From: Micromonospora tarapacensis
GTDB lineage: Bacteria > Actinomycetota > Actinomycetes > Mycobacteriales > Micromonosporaceae
Direction of reading: 5' to 3'
DNA: 64,000 nt
Assembly (NCBI RefSeq): GCF_019697375.1
Contig: NZ_JAHCDI010000004.1
Coordinates: 1,289,324-1,353,323 of the forward strand
Shown here piece by piece: positions 8,781 to 17,045 of this stretch. Position numbers and translations under genes: made by a program. Numbering within the stretch: position 1 is the stretch's first letter; each line of letters opens with the position of its first letter. Below the pieces are notes generated by a model that worked only from the letters and a program-made list of their open reading frames with translations, was not told the DNA's origin and searched no databases.

Positions 8781-10033
8781 GTGCGGATCGGGATCCTGAC
8801 ATACCACTTCCCGCCGGAACCGGCGTTCATCCCCGGCAGCCTGGCCGAGGAACTGGCCGCGCGGGGACACGAGGTGCGGGTGCTCACCGGCTTTCCGGAC
8901 TACCCGGGCGGGCACCGGTACCCGGGCTGGCGTCAGCGTTGGCACCACGAGACCCGCAGCCGGGGGCTGACCGTGCGCCGGCTGCCCAGATACACCTCCG
9001 GGGACGCCACGGTGCGCGGCCGGATGGCCGCCTGGCTCTCCTTCGCCGGCGGCGCGGCGCTGGTCGGTCGCCGTTTCCTCGCCGGCGTCGACGTGTTGTA
9101 CGTGTACCAGCCGCCGGCCGCGGCGTTCGCCTCGGCCGCCCTGTTGCGCCTGCTCGGCTCGGTGCCGGTCGTCCTGCACGTGCCGGACGTGTGGGCCGAG
9201 GAGGCACCGGACGGCACCGACGACGGACGGTGGGCGGCGCGGGTGCGCGCGTCGATGGCCCGGACCTACCGGGCCGCCACCACGGTCGCGGTGGCCGCGC
9301 CGTCGTTGCGCGACGCGGTCGTCGCGGTCGGAGTCGACCAGGCCCGGGTCCGGGTGGTGCTCAACTGGACCGACGAGCGGATCTTCCGTCCGGCGCAGGC
9401 CAGCGTGGCCGCGCACCGGCTCGTCCGCCGCGACGGGCGATGCGTGGTGATGCATGCCGGGACCATCGGGGTCCGGCAGGGGCTGGAGACGGCGGTCCGG
9501 GCGGCGGCGGCCCTGGGCGACACCATGGACCTGGTCCTGGTGGGGTCGGGCGCCGACGAGCGGCGGGTGCGGGGCTCGCCGCCGACCTGCGGGCCGGCAA
9601 CGTCCGGTTCGTCGACCGGCGGTCACCGCTGGACATGCCCGAGCTGTACGCCGCCGCCGACTACCAGTTGGTGATGCTGCGAAACCTGCCGGAGCTGCGC
9701 AGCACCGTGCCGGACAAGCTCCAGGCGGCCCTGTCCTGTGCCGCGCCGGTGGTCACCTCGACCGGCGGCGACACGGCCGCCCTGGTCGAGCGGGCCCGGG
9801 CCGGGCTGTCCTGCCCACCGGAGGACTGGGCCAGCCTGGCGGACCGGTTCTGGCTGGCGGCGCACATACCCGCGCCGGCTCGGGCCGAGATGGGCCGGCG
9901 CGGCCGGGAGGCGTACCTGCGGGACATGTCCTTGCCGGCCGGGGTGGACCGGATCGAGGAGTTGCTGCGGGACGCGGTGGCCGAGGGTGCCGCCCGGAAG
10001 GCGAAACACGACCCGGTCCCGCATAACGCCTGA
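8781..10033 (+). pseudogene. Family 4 glycosyltransferase (WcaI-like), single frameshift near 9572
   Basis: The first 264 codons encode an N-terminal GT-B domain with 'ILTYHFPPEPAFIPGSLAEEL', a UDP-sugar or sugar-lipid transferase N-terminus. They include 'VVLHVPDVWAEEA', 'VVLNWTDERIF' and 'VMHAGTIGVRQGLET'. At the GGGG run 9571-9574 the family sequence moves to the next frame: 'GLAADLRAGNVRFVDRRS', then 'LPELRSTVPDKLQAALSCA' and a stop at 10033. One extra G restores a 418-residue enzyme. The start is GTG 8781 after GACGGGGG. It probably transfers a sugar in the polysaccharide made by this cluster. Confidence 0.85.
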
Positions 10034-10114
10034 GGCCGTCATTACCGCACCTTTCCGGTCGTTAGGTGCTAAGAACAATGTGGCGTTCTGTCCGTTTTGA
10101 GAATGGGGTGTGGT

Positions 10115-11899
10115 GTGACGGAGAGCGACAGTCCCCGTCGGCGGCGCAGCCGGCTCCGCCGGCGTCGCCGCGCCCGGCTGCGGCGCATCCTGCTCACCAC
10201 GCTTGTGGTCGGTTCGCTCCTGCTCGGCCTCGCCGGCTGGGTCGGGCTCCGGGGCTGGCAGGCCCGCGCCCACCTGGTCAACGCCGCCGGGCTGGCCGGT
10301 GAGCTGAGCGCCCAGCTGGTCGGTGGCGACACCGCTCGCGCGCAGCGGACCCTCGCCGCGTTGCAGGAGCAGTCCGGGGCGGCCCGGCGGGCCACCGACG
10401 ATCCCGGCTGGTGGCTCGGCCGGCAGGCCCCCCTCGCCGGGGCGAATCTCTCGGCGGTGCGCCAGATCGCCATCACCATCGACGAACTCGCTCGGCAGGC
10501 ATTCCCGGCGCTGCTGCGGGTGGACCTCGGTGGCCTGGTGCCCCAGGAGGGGCGGCTGGACCTGACCGGGCTGCGGGCCGTCAACGACGACCTGGTCGCG
10601 GTGGACGCGACGGTGCAGCGGACCCGGACGGAGCTGGCCGGGATCTCCGGCGACCGGCTGGTCGGGCAGGTCCGCCGCGCCCTGGAGAACCTGCGCGGCG
10701 AGATCGACCGGCTGGCGGCGATGACCTCCGCGGCCGACCGGGCCAGCCGGCTGCTGCCGCCGTTGCTGGGGGTGGACGGGCCGCGACGGTACCTGCTGGT
10801 GTCGCAGAACTCGGCGGAGCTGCGGGCCACCGGCGGCATGTTCGGCGCGTACGCCGTGATCGAGGCCGAGAAGGGCCGGGTGCGGATGGGTGCGCAGGGC
10901 AGCAGCGCGAGCCTCGGCCAGTTCGTCGAGCCGCTCACGATCCCGGCGGAGCTGCGTGCGCTCTGGGGAGAACTGCCCGGGATCTATCCCGCGGACGTCA
11001 ACCTCACCCCACACTTCCCGACGGCGGCGTCGCTGTACCGGGAGATGTACCGCCGACACAGCGGGGAGAGTGTCGACGGTGTCCTCGCCGTCGACCCGGT
11101 GGTGCTGTCGTACCTGCTCAAGGCCACCGGGCCGGTGAAGGTGCCGGGCGGGGTGGCGCTGAGTTCCGAGAACGCCGTCCAGACCCTGCTCAGCCACACG
11201 TACCAGCGGATGAGTCCGAAGGAGCAGGACACCTTCTTCGCCGCTGCCGCGGCCACGGTGTTCGACACCCTCTTCGCGAGAAACGTCCACCCGAATGGGT
11301 TGTTGTCCGCATTCAACCGCTCTATACAAGAACGTCGGATACTGTTCTGGAGTGCCCATCCGGAGGAACAGCGAACATTCGGCGACAGCCGAATGGCCGG
11401 GACACTTCCGGAACAGGACACCGTGCCGACGGTCGGCGTCTTCCTCAACGACGGCAGCGGCGCGAAGCTCGGCTACTACCTGCGGCACACCGCCGACCTG
11501 GCGGTCGACGACTGCCACGCCGACGGTCGCCGCGAGCTGAACCTCCGGGTGACGCTCCGGTCCACCGCACCGGCCTCGGGGCTCAGCGAATCGGTCCTCG
11601 GCCTGGCCCGGGCCGGGGATCCGTACACCGCCCGCACGCTCGTGTCGGTGTACGGCCCGGCCGGCGGCGCGGTGCTCGAGACCCGTCTCGACGGGGTCGA
11701 GACCTCGGTGGGCAACGGCACCGAACGGCGCCGGCAGGTCGCCACGGTGAACGTCGAGGTCGGCCCGGGCGGAACCCGAACGCTGGAGGTCTCGCTGCTC
11801 ACCGGCAAGACGGAAAGCGGAGCGGCCGAGCTGTGGCTGACCCCGACCGCCACCCCATGGACCACCCATGTTGTTACCGCACCAAGCTGTTCTCAGTAG
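10115..11899 (+). CDS. DUF4012 family membrane-anchored surface protein
   Basis: A protein of about 594 residues with a very basic N-terminus (Arg-rich, about residues 6-25), one signal-anchor helix (about 27-48) and a large extracytoplasmic domain. 'LLVSQNSAELRATGGMFGAY' near residue 225 and 'VDGVLAVDPVVLSYLLKATG' near 320 are characteristic of DUF4012. The function of the family is unknown, but it is commonly found in actinobacterial exopolysaccharide loci, as here. The start is uncertain: GTG 10115 gives a sensible N-terminus, while ATG 10103 is also in frame. A lower-GC patch (11280-11345) lies inside the gene. Confidence 0.82.
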   Translation: MTESDSPRRRRSRLRRRRRARLRRILLTTLVVGSLLLGLAGWVGLRGWQARAHLVNAAGLAGELSAQLVGGDTARAQRTLAALQEQSGAARRATDDPGWWLGRQAPLAGANLSAVRQIAITIDELARQAFPALLRVDLGGLVPQEGRLDLTGLRAVNDDLVAVDATVQRTRTELAGISGDRLVGQVRRALENLRGEIDRLAAMTSAADRASRLLPPLLGVDGPRRYLLVSQNSAELRATGGMFGAYAVIEAEKGRVRMGAQGSSASLGQFVEPLTIPAELRALWGELPGIYPADVNLTPHFPTAASLYREMYRRHSGESVDGVLAVDPVVLSYLLKATGPVKVPGGVALSSENAVQTLLSHTYQRMSPKEQDTFFAAAAATVFDTLFARNVHPNGLLSAFNRSIQERRILFWSAHPEEQRTFGDSRMAGTLPEQDTVPTVGVFLNDGSGAKLGYYLRHTADLAVDDCHADGRRELNLRVTLRSTAPASGLSESVLGLARAGDPYTARTLVSVYGPAGGAVLETRLDGVETSVGNGTERRRQVATVNVEVGPGGTRTLEVSLLTGKTESGAAELWLTPTATPWTTHVVTAPSCSQ

Positions 11900-11912
11900 G
11901 AGGGAACGAACC

Positions 11913-12539
11913 ATGCGGCTATCCCGCATCATCATGGCACTCACGGTCGGTCTGGCCGTCGTGGCAGTGCCGACCGCGGCGGGGGCGGCGCAGCCGCAGC
12001 CGGCGCCCACAGTCACCGACACGCCCCAGCCACCGCCCTATCCGCCGGTGCTCACCTCGCTGACGGTGAACCGACCCACCATCTTCCTGGGTGAGACGGT
12101 CATCCTCACCGGCCGCAACTTCGGGCCGAACGAGACGGTGGACATCGTGGTGTCGGTGACGCCGCTGGCCGCGCCGGCCGCAGGCACGGCCCGCCGTAGC
12201 GACGGCAGCACCGTCGCCATGGCACCGGTGGCCTTCCAGGCCAGTGCGCCGCTCAGCTTCACCGCCCGGACCAATTCAGAGGGCGTCTTCACCCGGAGGT
12301 ACACGCCCAAGGTGACCGGCCTGCTCACCTTCACCGCGACCGGTCGGGAGTCCGGCCGCACCGCCTCGAGCGAGCTGCGGGTGCTGCGCAAGAAGAAGCC
12401 GCACCTGCCGGTCACCGGCAGCAGCCTGGACACGCCGATGAAGGTCGGTGGCGGTCTCGTCGGCGCCGGTGCGGTCCTGCTGCTCGGCACGCTGGTGTGG
12501 CGGCGCCGCAACCGCTTCGGTGCGGGTGGCGCGCACTGA
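11913..12539 (+). CDS. Secreted LPXTG-type cell-wall-anchored protein
   Basis: The 208-residue product has a classical signal peptide ('RIIMALTVGLAVVAVPTAAGAA', shown here only to mark the hydrophobic core and AxA site). A Pro-rich linker and an Ig-like region follow (about 50-155, 'PTIFLGETVILTGRNFG'). It ends with a complete sorting signal: 'LPVTGSS', a hydrophobic helix and the basic tail 'WRRRNRF'. A sortase should attach it to the wall; no sortase gene is in the window. GTAGGAGGG precedes ATG 11913. It is 13 bp downstream of the DUF4012 gene and closes the polysaccharide cluster, so it may anchor or organise the polymer at the surface. Confidence 0.85.
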   Translation: MRLSRIIMALTVGLAVVAVPTAAGAAQPQPAPTVTDTPQPPPYPPVLTSLTVNRPTIFLGETVILTGRNFGPNETVDIVVSVTPLAAPAAGTARRSDGSTVAMAPVAFQASAPLSFTARTNSEGVFTRRYTPKVTGLLTFTATGRESGRTASSELRVLRKKKPHLPVTGSSLDTPMKVGGGLVGAGAVLLLGTLVWRRRNRFGAGGAH

Positions 12540-12571
12540 TCCAACCCACCGGGCAGTGCCCGGACGACCTT

Positions 12572-12612
12572 GATACCGGTGCCCGCCGTTCCCTCCGGCG
12601 GGCACCGGTATC
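12572..12612 (+). terminator. Strong stem-loop terminator after the surface-polysaccharide genes
   Basis: A perfect 17-bp inverted repeat (12572-12588 with 12596-12612) with a 7-nt loop, TTCCCTC, begins 33 bp after the LPXTG gene stop. There is no clear U-tract, as is common in high-GC actinobacteria. I interpret it as the transcription end of the cluster. Confidence 0.8.
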
Positions 12613-12761
12613 CGCTTGTCCGCACCTGCGCACGCCGGTGCCGGCGCGCCGGCCGCGGCTACCGGCCCGGCTCATCCTGCGGGTGCGGGCACGACGTTCG
12701 CTGCCGCCCGATTCGGCCGCAGCGGCACGGCGGGCGGCCGGACCGGGCGTAGAGTCGGTCC

Positions 12762-13733
12762 GTGGAGCGCACCGAGTCGATGCCCGCGCAGACCCGACCG
12801 CCCGGAGTGGCGACCGTTGATCCGGGCAGCGTCCTGCTACCCGGCCACGACGTGCCGCTGGGCCGGTACACCACCGTGCGCCGGCTGTTGCCGCAACGCA
12901 CCCGGCGAATGGTCGGGGCCTGGTGTTTCGTCGACCATTTCGGTCCCGACGACGTGGCACAGCGCCCGGGCATGGAGGTGCCGCCGCACCCGCACACCGG
13001 CCTGCAGACCGTCACCTGGCTGCTCGACGGGGAGATCCTGCACCGCGACAGCCTCGGCAACGAGCAGACCATCCGTCCCGGCCAGCTCAACGTGATGACC
13101 TCCGGGCACGGCATCGCCCACTCCGAGCGCTCGCCGGTCGAGCATCCGCCACTGATGCACGGTGTGCAGCTGTGGGTGGCGCTGCCGGACCCGGCCCGGG
13201 CCGGAGCGGCCGACTTCGCCCACCACGCCGACCTGCCCCGGTGGCGCGCCGGTGACCTCGGCGTCACCCTGCTGGTCGGGGAACTTTCCGGCGAACGCTC
13301 GCCGGCCCGGGTGCACACCCCACTGCTCGGCGCGCAGCTGGAACTCGCCGGTGCGGAGCCGGTCGGCGTCCCGCTGCGGCGCGACTTCGAGTACGCCCTG
13401 CTCGCCCTCGACGGCGCCGCCGAGGTCGACGGCGTGCCGCTCGCGCCGGGAGCGCTGCTCTGGCTCGGCGCGCAGCGGGAGGCGTTGACCGTGCGCGGTG
13501 AGCCCGGCAGCCGGTTGCTGCTGCTCGGCGGCACGCCCTTCGAGGAGCCGCTGGTGATGTGGTGGAACTTCGTGGGCCGCAGTCACGAGGAGATCGTCGC
13601 TGCCCGGGACGACTGGATGGCCGGGCGGCGCTTCGGCGTCGTCGCCGCGGACCCGGATCCGCCGCTACCCGCACCTGCCCTGCCAACGACCCGGCTGAAG
13701 GCCCGCGACCGGATCGGCGGCTTCCGGGGCTGA
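12762..13733 (+). CDS. Pirin family protein
   Basis: The 323-residue bicupin protein has the pirin metal site motifs 'PPHPHTGLQTVTWLLDG' near residue 72 and 'SGHGIAHSERSP' near 115, plus 'MHGVQLWVALP'. Some pirins are iron-dependent quercetinases or transcription cofactors; the substrate here is unknown. The start is either GTG 12762 or the in-frame ATG 12780, and neither has a strong ribosome binding site. The C-terminus 'FVGRSHEEIVAARDDW' is also standard for the family. Confidence 0.87.
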   Translation: MERTESMPAQTRPPGVATVDPGSVLLPGHDVPLGRYTTVRRLLPQRTRRMVGAWCFVDHFGPDDVAQRPGMEVPPHPHTGLQTVTWLLDGEILHRDSLGNEQTIRPGQLNVMTSGHGIAHSERSPVEHPPLMHGVQLWVALPDPARAGAADFAHHADLPRWRAGDLGVTLLVGELSGERSPARVHTPLLGAQLELAGAEPVGVPLRRDFEYALLALDGAAEVDGVPLAPGALLWLGAQREALTVRGEPGSRLLLLGGTPFEEPLVMWWNFVGRSHEEIVAARDDWMAGRRFGVVAADPDPPLPAPALPTTRLKARDRIGGFRG

Positions 13734-13772
13734 CCGCAGGCGTGGTCGGCTCGGGCGGGGGTAACAGCCCCC

Positions 13773-14435
13773 ATGGCCACCACCGTCTCCACCATCGAGG
13801 ACCGCAAGCGCCTGGCGCGCCGACTCGCCGGCAGCGGCCGGGGATTCGCCGAGCAGTACGGCTTCCGGGTGACCAACAACCCGTCCAGCCTGTTCCAGTT
13901 GCTCTGCCTCGCGGTGCTGCTCGCCCGTCGGGGAGACTTCCGGCGAGCCCTGGACAGCGCGCACGCCCTGCCCGACGCGGGCTGGGACAGCGCGGCGCGG
14001 TTGTCCCGCTCGCTGCCCGCCGACCGGGCCCGGGTGCTGCGCGACAGCGGCCAGCGCGGTGACGTCGACGCGCTGGCCGAACTGCTGGGCGAGCTGGCTC
14101 GCGGGGTGGTCGGGCGGTACGGCGGCGACCTGCGTCGACTGCGGTCGGCGGCCCGCCGCGACCCGACGCGCGAACGGGCCCTGCTCACCGCCCTGCCCGG
14201 GGTGGACAACCAGGTGACGGACCTGTTCCTGCGCGACGTGCAGTCGCTGTGGCGAGAGGTCGCGCCGGTGGCCGACCAGCGCGCGCTGACCGCGGCGCGA
14301 CGGCTCGGGCTGGGTCGTTCCGCGGAGGATCTCGCCGGGCTGGCTGGCGGCGGCGAGTCGGAACGACTCGCCTGGCTGGTCGGCGCGCTCGCCCGGGTCG
14401 ACCTGGAGCGACGGTATGCGGAGTGGGTGGCGTGA
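13773..14435 (+). CDS. HhH-GPD-superfamily-like protein (putative endonuclease/glycosylase relative)
   Basis: A 220-residue, largely helical protein. 'ALLTALPGVDNQVTDLFLRDV' near residue 135 resembles the helix-hairpin-helix plus Gly/Pro region of DNA glycosylases of the Nth/AlkA superfamily. The preceding 'NPSSLFQLLCLAVLLAR' resembles their N-terminal helix. I see no catalytic Lys and no iron-sulfur cysteines, so it may bind DNA without glycosylase activity, or the similarity may be structural only. It lies 39 bp after the pirin gene. The 268 bp that follow it (14436-14703) are GC-rich and contain no gene I can support. Confidence 0.6.
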   Translation: MATTVSTIEDRKRLARRLAGSGRGFAEQYGFRVTNNPSSLFQLLCLAVLLARRGDFRRALDSAHALPDAGWDSAARLSRSLPADRARVLRDSGQRGDVDALAELLGELARGVVGRYGGDLRRLRSAARRDPTRERALLTALPGVDNQVTDLFLRDVQSLWREVAPVADQRALTAARRLGLGRSAEDLAGLAGGGESERLAWLVGALARVDLERRYAEWVA

Positions 14436-14703
14436 GGCCGTTTGCCGGCACCCACTGGCCGTTCGGACGATGGCCTGCGGTATCCTGATCGCAGTAGCCA
14501 CGGCCGCCCGGTTCGGGTGGTCGTCGGCCGCCCGGTGGTGGTGATCCGGTTCGGGTCCCGTCCGACGCCTGGGCAGGCGGCTACGCAGGGCGCTCCCGGT
14601 CGCGGTTCGCGGCCGGGGCGCGCCCGCCGCCAGGGCTCGGGCGAAGGTCGGCCCGCCGGGCTGCGGCGTCGGTGCAGCCGACGTGCCCGACGGGGTGCCG
14701 GTC

Positions 14704-14976
14704 TCAGATGCTGCGCAGGTGTTGGGACACCCGCTGATGGCGCTTGTCGCGGCCCTGGACCGCGCGCTGCGCGTCGGTGATCTCGGGAGCCGCTTCGATG
14801 CCGGCCGAGCGGGCCACCTCGTTGCCGTTGGCGTAGTCCACCGGAGGCAGAGCGCGCAGGGCCCGCAGCACGTCCGGCGGAGCTCCCTCGCGCTCGGCCT
14901 CGCGTACCACGTCGTCCTTCCCGGCGGGGTAGTCCAGGCTGGACAGGTACTGCAGGACGTCGGCGTAACTCGCCAT
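14704..14976 (-). CDS. DUF2795 family protein
   Basis: A 90-residue soluble protein. 'YADVLQYLSSLDYPAGKDDVV' near the N-terminus and 'PPDVLRALRALPPVDYANGNEV' are the repeated hallmark of DUF2795 (a short helical domain of unknown function frequent in actinobacteria). The ATG at 14976 is favoured because GGGAGGAG lies just upstream; a longer in-frame start at 15021 adds a Gly-rich stretch unlike the family. It stands alone on the minus strand, divergent from the DUF2267 gene. Confidence 0.78.
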   Translation of the reverse strand: MASYADVLQYLSSLDYPAGKDDVVREAEREGAPPDVLRALRALPPVDYANGNEVARSAGIEAAPEITDAQRAVQGRDKRHQRVSQHLRSI

Positions 14977-15132
14977 GGTGTCGGCTCCTCCCGGCTGCTT
15001 GCGGCCACCACTTCCGGCCACGACCGGCGCCGGTTACCCGTCCGGGCGTCCGTCACGCGCCCACCGGGCGGGAAACCGGCCGCTGTTTCCGGCCCCACCC
15101 GGCGGGTAACCGGCGGGCCGAGGGGGTACGCG

Positions 15133-15543
15133 ATGGACTACGAGACCTTCGTCGACCAGGTCGCGCGGCGGGCCGGTACGTCCTCGGCGCGGGCGGTGGA
15201 ACTGATCCAGGCGACGCTGGCGACGCTCGCCGAGCGGCTGACCGGCGGCGAGGTGCTGGATCTGGCCGTCCAGCTCCCCATGCCGTTGCGGCTGCCGTTG
15301 CGTCCGACGCCCGACATCGAGGCGGCGGAGCGTTTCGGCGCGGCCGAGTTCGTCGCCCGGGTGGCCGTCCGCGCCGGGGTGGCGGAGCCGGCCGCCCGCA
15401 ACGCCGTCCGTGCGGTGTTCACGACCGTCCGCGAGGCGGTGACCGGCGGGGAGTTCGACGAACTGGTGGTACAGCTACCCCGTGACTACCGGGACGTGGT
15501 CGAGCCGGCCCTGGCGCCGGGTGCCGGCCTGCGCCGCCGGTGA
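15133..15543 (+). CDS. DUF2267 domain protein
   Basis: 136 residues forming two similar halves of about 60 residues each: 'FVDQVARRAGTSSARAVELI' and 'FVARVAVRAGVAEPAARNAV'. Each is followed by 'LAERLTGGEVLDLAVQLP' or 'VREAVTGGEFDELVVQLP'. This tandem arrangement is the normal DUF2267 architecture. The family has no assigned biochemical activity. A second, longer DUF2267-like gene occurs at 21280-22256. Confidence 0.85.
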   Translation: MDYETFVDQVARRAGTSSARAVELIQATLATLAERLTGGEVLDLAVQLPMPLRLPLRPTPDIEAAERFGAAEFVARVAVRAGVAEPAARNAVRAVFTTVREAVTGGEFDELVVQLPRDYRDVVEPALAPGAGLRRR

Positions 15544-15619
15544 ACGGCTGCGCACCCTGCGGGAGACGCCGAGTTCGGTGCCGAGGGCGTCCGAAGCTCC
15601 GGCGGCCCCGGGACGACGG

Positions 15620-16786
15620 TCAGCCGACCGCCCCGGCGCCGCGCAGCTCCGCAACCCGGTCCGGGCCGTAGCCGGCCTCGCCGAGCACCTCGTCGGTGTG
15701 CTCGCCGGGCCACGGCGGCGGCCGGCGGATCGACGTCGGGGTGCGGGAGAACCGCGGTGCCGGCGCCGGCTGGACGACCCCGTCGCGGACGACGAAGGTG
15801 TCCCGCGCGGCCAGGTGCGGATGCTCGGACGCCTCCCGCCAGTCCAGGACCGGCGCCGCACAGGCGTCGGAGGCGCTGAGCAGGGCCGCCCACTCGTCCC
15901 GGCTGCGGGTGCGGAACAGCCGCGCCCAGGCGGCGCGCAGCTCCGGCCAGTTCGCCGGATCGGTCCGGTCGGCGGCCTCGTCCGGCGGCAGGGGGAATCC
16001 GGTACGCCGGACCAGTTCGTCGTAGAAACGGGGCTCCAGCGCGCCGACCGCGAGGTGCCGACCGTCGGCGCACTCGTACGTGTCGTAGAACGGTGCGCCG
16101 CCGTCGAGCAGGTTGACTCCGCGCGGGTCCTGCCACATGCCGAGCCGGCGCAGCGCGTGGATCTGGGTGCTGAGCACGGCGACGCCGTCCACGACGGCCG
16201 CGTCGATCACCTGCCCGGCCGCGCCGCCGCCGACCGCGTAGAGCGCGGAGACGACGCCCAGGGCGAGCATCATCCCACCGCCGCCGAAGTCGCCGAGCAG
16301 GTTCATCGGCGGCACCGGGCGCTCCCCGGCCCGGCCGATGCCGTGCAACGCGCCGGTCAGGGCCAGGTAGTCGATGTCGTGCCCGGCGTACGGGGCGCTC
16401 GGACCATCCTGGCCCCACCCGGTCATCCGGCCGTAGACCAGCCGCGGACTGACCGCGTGGCAGTCGGCCGGCCCGAGCCCGAGCCGTTCGGTCACCCCGG
16501 GCCGGAACCCCTCGACGAGGGCGTCCGCGGTCTCGACCAGGGCCAGCACCACCTCCCGGCCGCCGGTGGACTTCAGATCCACCGCGATCGAGCGGCGGCC
16601 CCGGTTGAGCAGATCGGGGTGCGGGGTGCCGAACCCGGAGGCGTCCACGTCGGTCACCCGGTCCACCCGGATCACCTCCGCCCCGAGGTCGGCCAGCATC
16701 ATCGCGGCGAACGGCGCCGGCCCGATCCCGGCCAGTTCCACCACGCGTACGCCGGCCAGCGGGCCGGCTGCCAGGTCTGCGCTCAC
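15620..16786 (-). CDS. CaiB/BaiF CoA transferase family, alpha-methylacyl-CoA racemase type
   Basis: The 388-residue protein begins 'LAGVRVVELAGIGPAPFAAM' and shows the racemase active-site pair known from the Mycobacterium enzyme. His136 lies in 'GHDIDYLALTGAL' and Asp166 in 'LLGDFGGGGMM'. These interconvert (R)- and (S)-2-methylacyl-CoA esters in branched fatty-acid and sterol breakdown. 'FRPGVTERLGLGP' is a further family mark. Other CaiB/BaiF members are CoA transferases, but the His/Asp pair favours the racemase. It is convergent with the DUF2267 gene and divergent from the riboswitch-terC unit. Confidence 0.88.
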   Translation of the reverse strand: MSADLAAGPLAGVRVVELAGIGPAPFAAMMLADLGAEVIRVDRVTDVDASGFGTPHPDLLNRGRRSIAVDLKSTGGREVVLALVETADALVEGFRPGVTERLGLGPADCHAVSPRLVYGRMTGWGQDGPSAPYAGHDIDYLALTGALHGIGRAGERPVPPMNLLGDFGGGGMMLALGVVSALYAVGGGAAGQVIDAAVVDGVAVLSTQIHALRRLGMWQDPRGVNLLDGGAPFYDTYECADGRHLAVGALEPRFYDELVRRTGFPLPPDEAADRTDPANWPELRAAWARLFRTRSRDEWAALLSASDACAAPVLDWREASEHPHLAARDTFVVRDGVVQPAPAPRFSRTPTSIRRPPPWPGEHTDEVLGEAGYGPDRVAELRGAGAVG

Positions 16787-16920
16787 CCGATCACGATAGG
16801 CGCCCGCGCCCGCCGGCGGTGACCGGCGTCACCTGCGCCGATGCACGTCGTGACCGGCGTCACCGCGTCGCGAGTGCCCCGCCTGGCGGGCGGGATCCGG
16901 CTGCCCTAACCTTGTCACCA

Positions 16921-17017
16921 CGAGGGGAGTACTTCCCACGAACCATGCCGGTCAGTACGGCGCGCCCGGGGCGCGCCTCGGGTGGTTGCCCACGAAACGT
17001 GGGTGAAGGAGACCTCG
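16921..17017 (+). promoter_or_regulatory. yybP-ykoY manganese riboswitch (copy 2), upstream of terC
   Basis: The 5' metal-binding strand CGAGGGGAGTAC is at 16921-16932 and the 3' strand GGAGACCTCG at 17008-17017. P1 pairs CGAGG (16921-16925) with CCTCG (17013-17017); P2 pairs CCCACG (16935-16940) with CGTGGG (16998-17003). A GC-rich variable arm lies between. The TerC family gene downstream is one of the standard partners of this Mn2+-sensing class. The two copies in this window differ in stem sequences but keep the two conserved loops. Confidence 0.88.
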
Positions 17018-17040
17018 AACATGACACGGTGTTCGAGGAG
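17013..17040 (+). promoter_or_regulatory. Expression platform: Shine-Dalgarno-sequestering hairpin of the terC riboswitch
   Basis: CCTCGAAC (17013-17020) is perfectly complementary to GTTCGAGG (17031-17038), with a 10-nt loop. The right arm contains most of the terC ribosome binding site GAGGAG (17035-17040), and the terC ATG is at 17046. The left arm begins with CCTCG, the 3' strand of riboswitch stem P1. The two pairings are mutually exclusive. Inference: without Mn2+ the hairpin hides the ribosome binding site; Mn2+-stabilised P1 removes the left arm and lets terC be translated. Confidence 0.8.
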
Positions 17041-17045
17041 GCTCC

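Noticed and set aside
6637..8802. A 721-codon minus-strand frame opposite the Wzz/BY-kinase gene
   Set aside because: Shadow of the kinase gene. Only its small section near 8190 matters, because it shows the intermediate frame of the broken tyrosine phosphatase.
14546..14560. CCGGTTCGGGTCCC, resembling a tRNA T-loop
   Set aside because: No acceptor stem, anticodon arm or D-arm can be folded around it; it lies in a generic GC-rich spacer.
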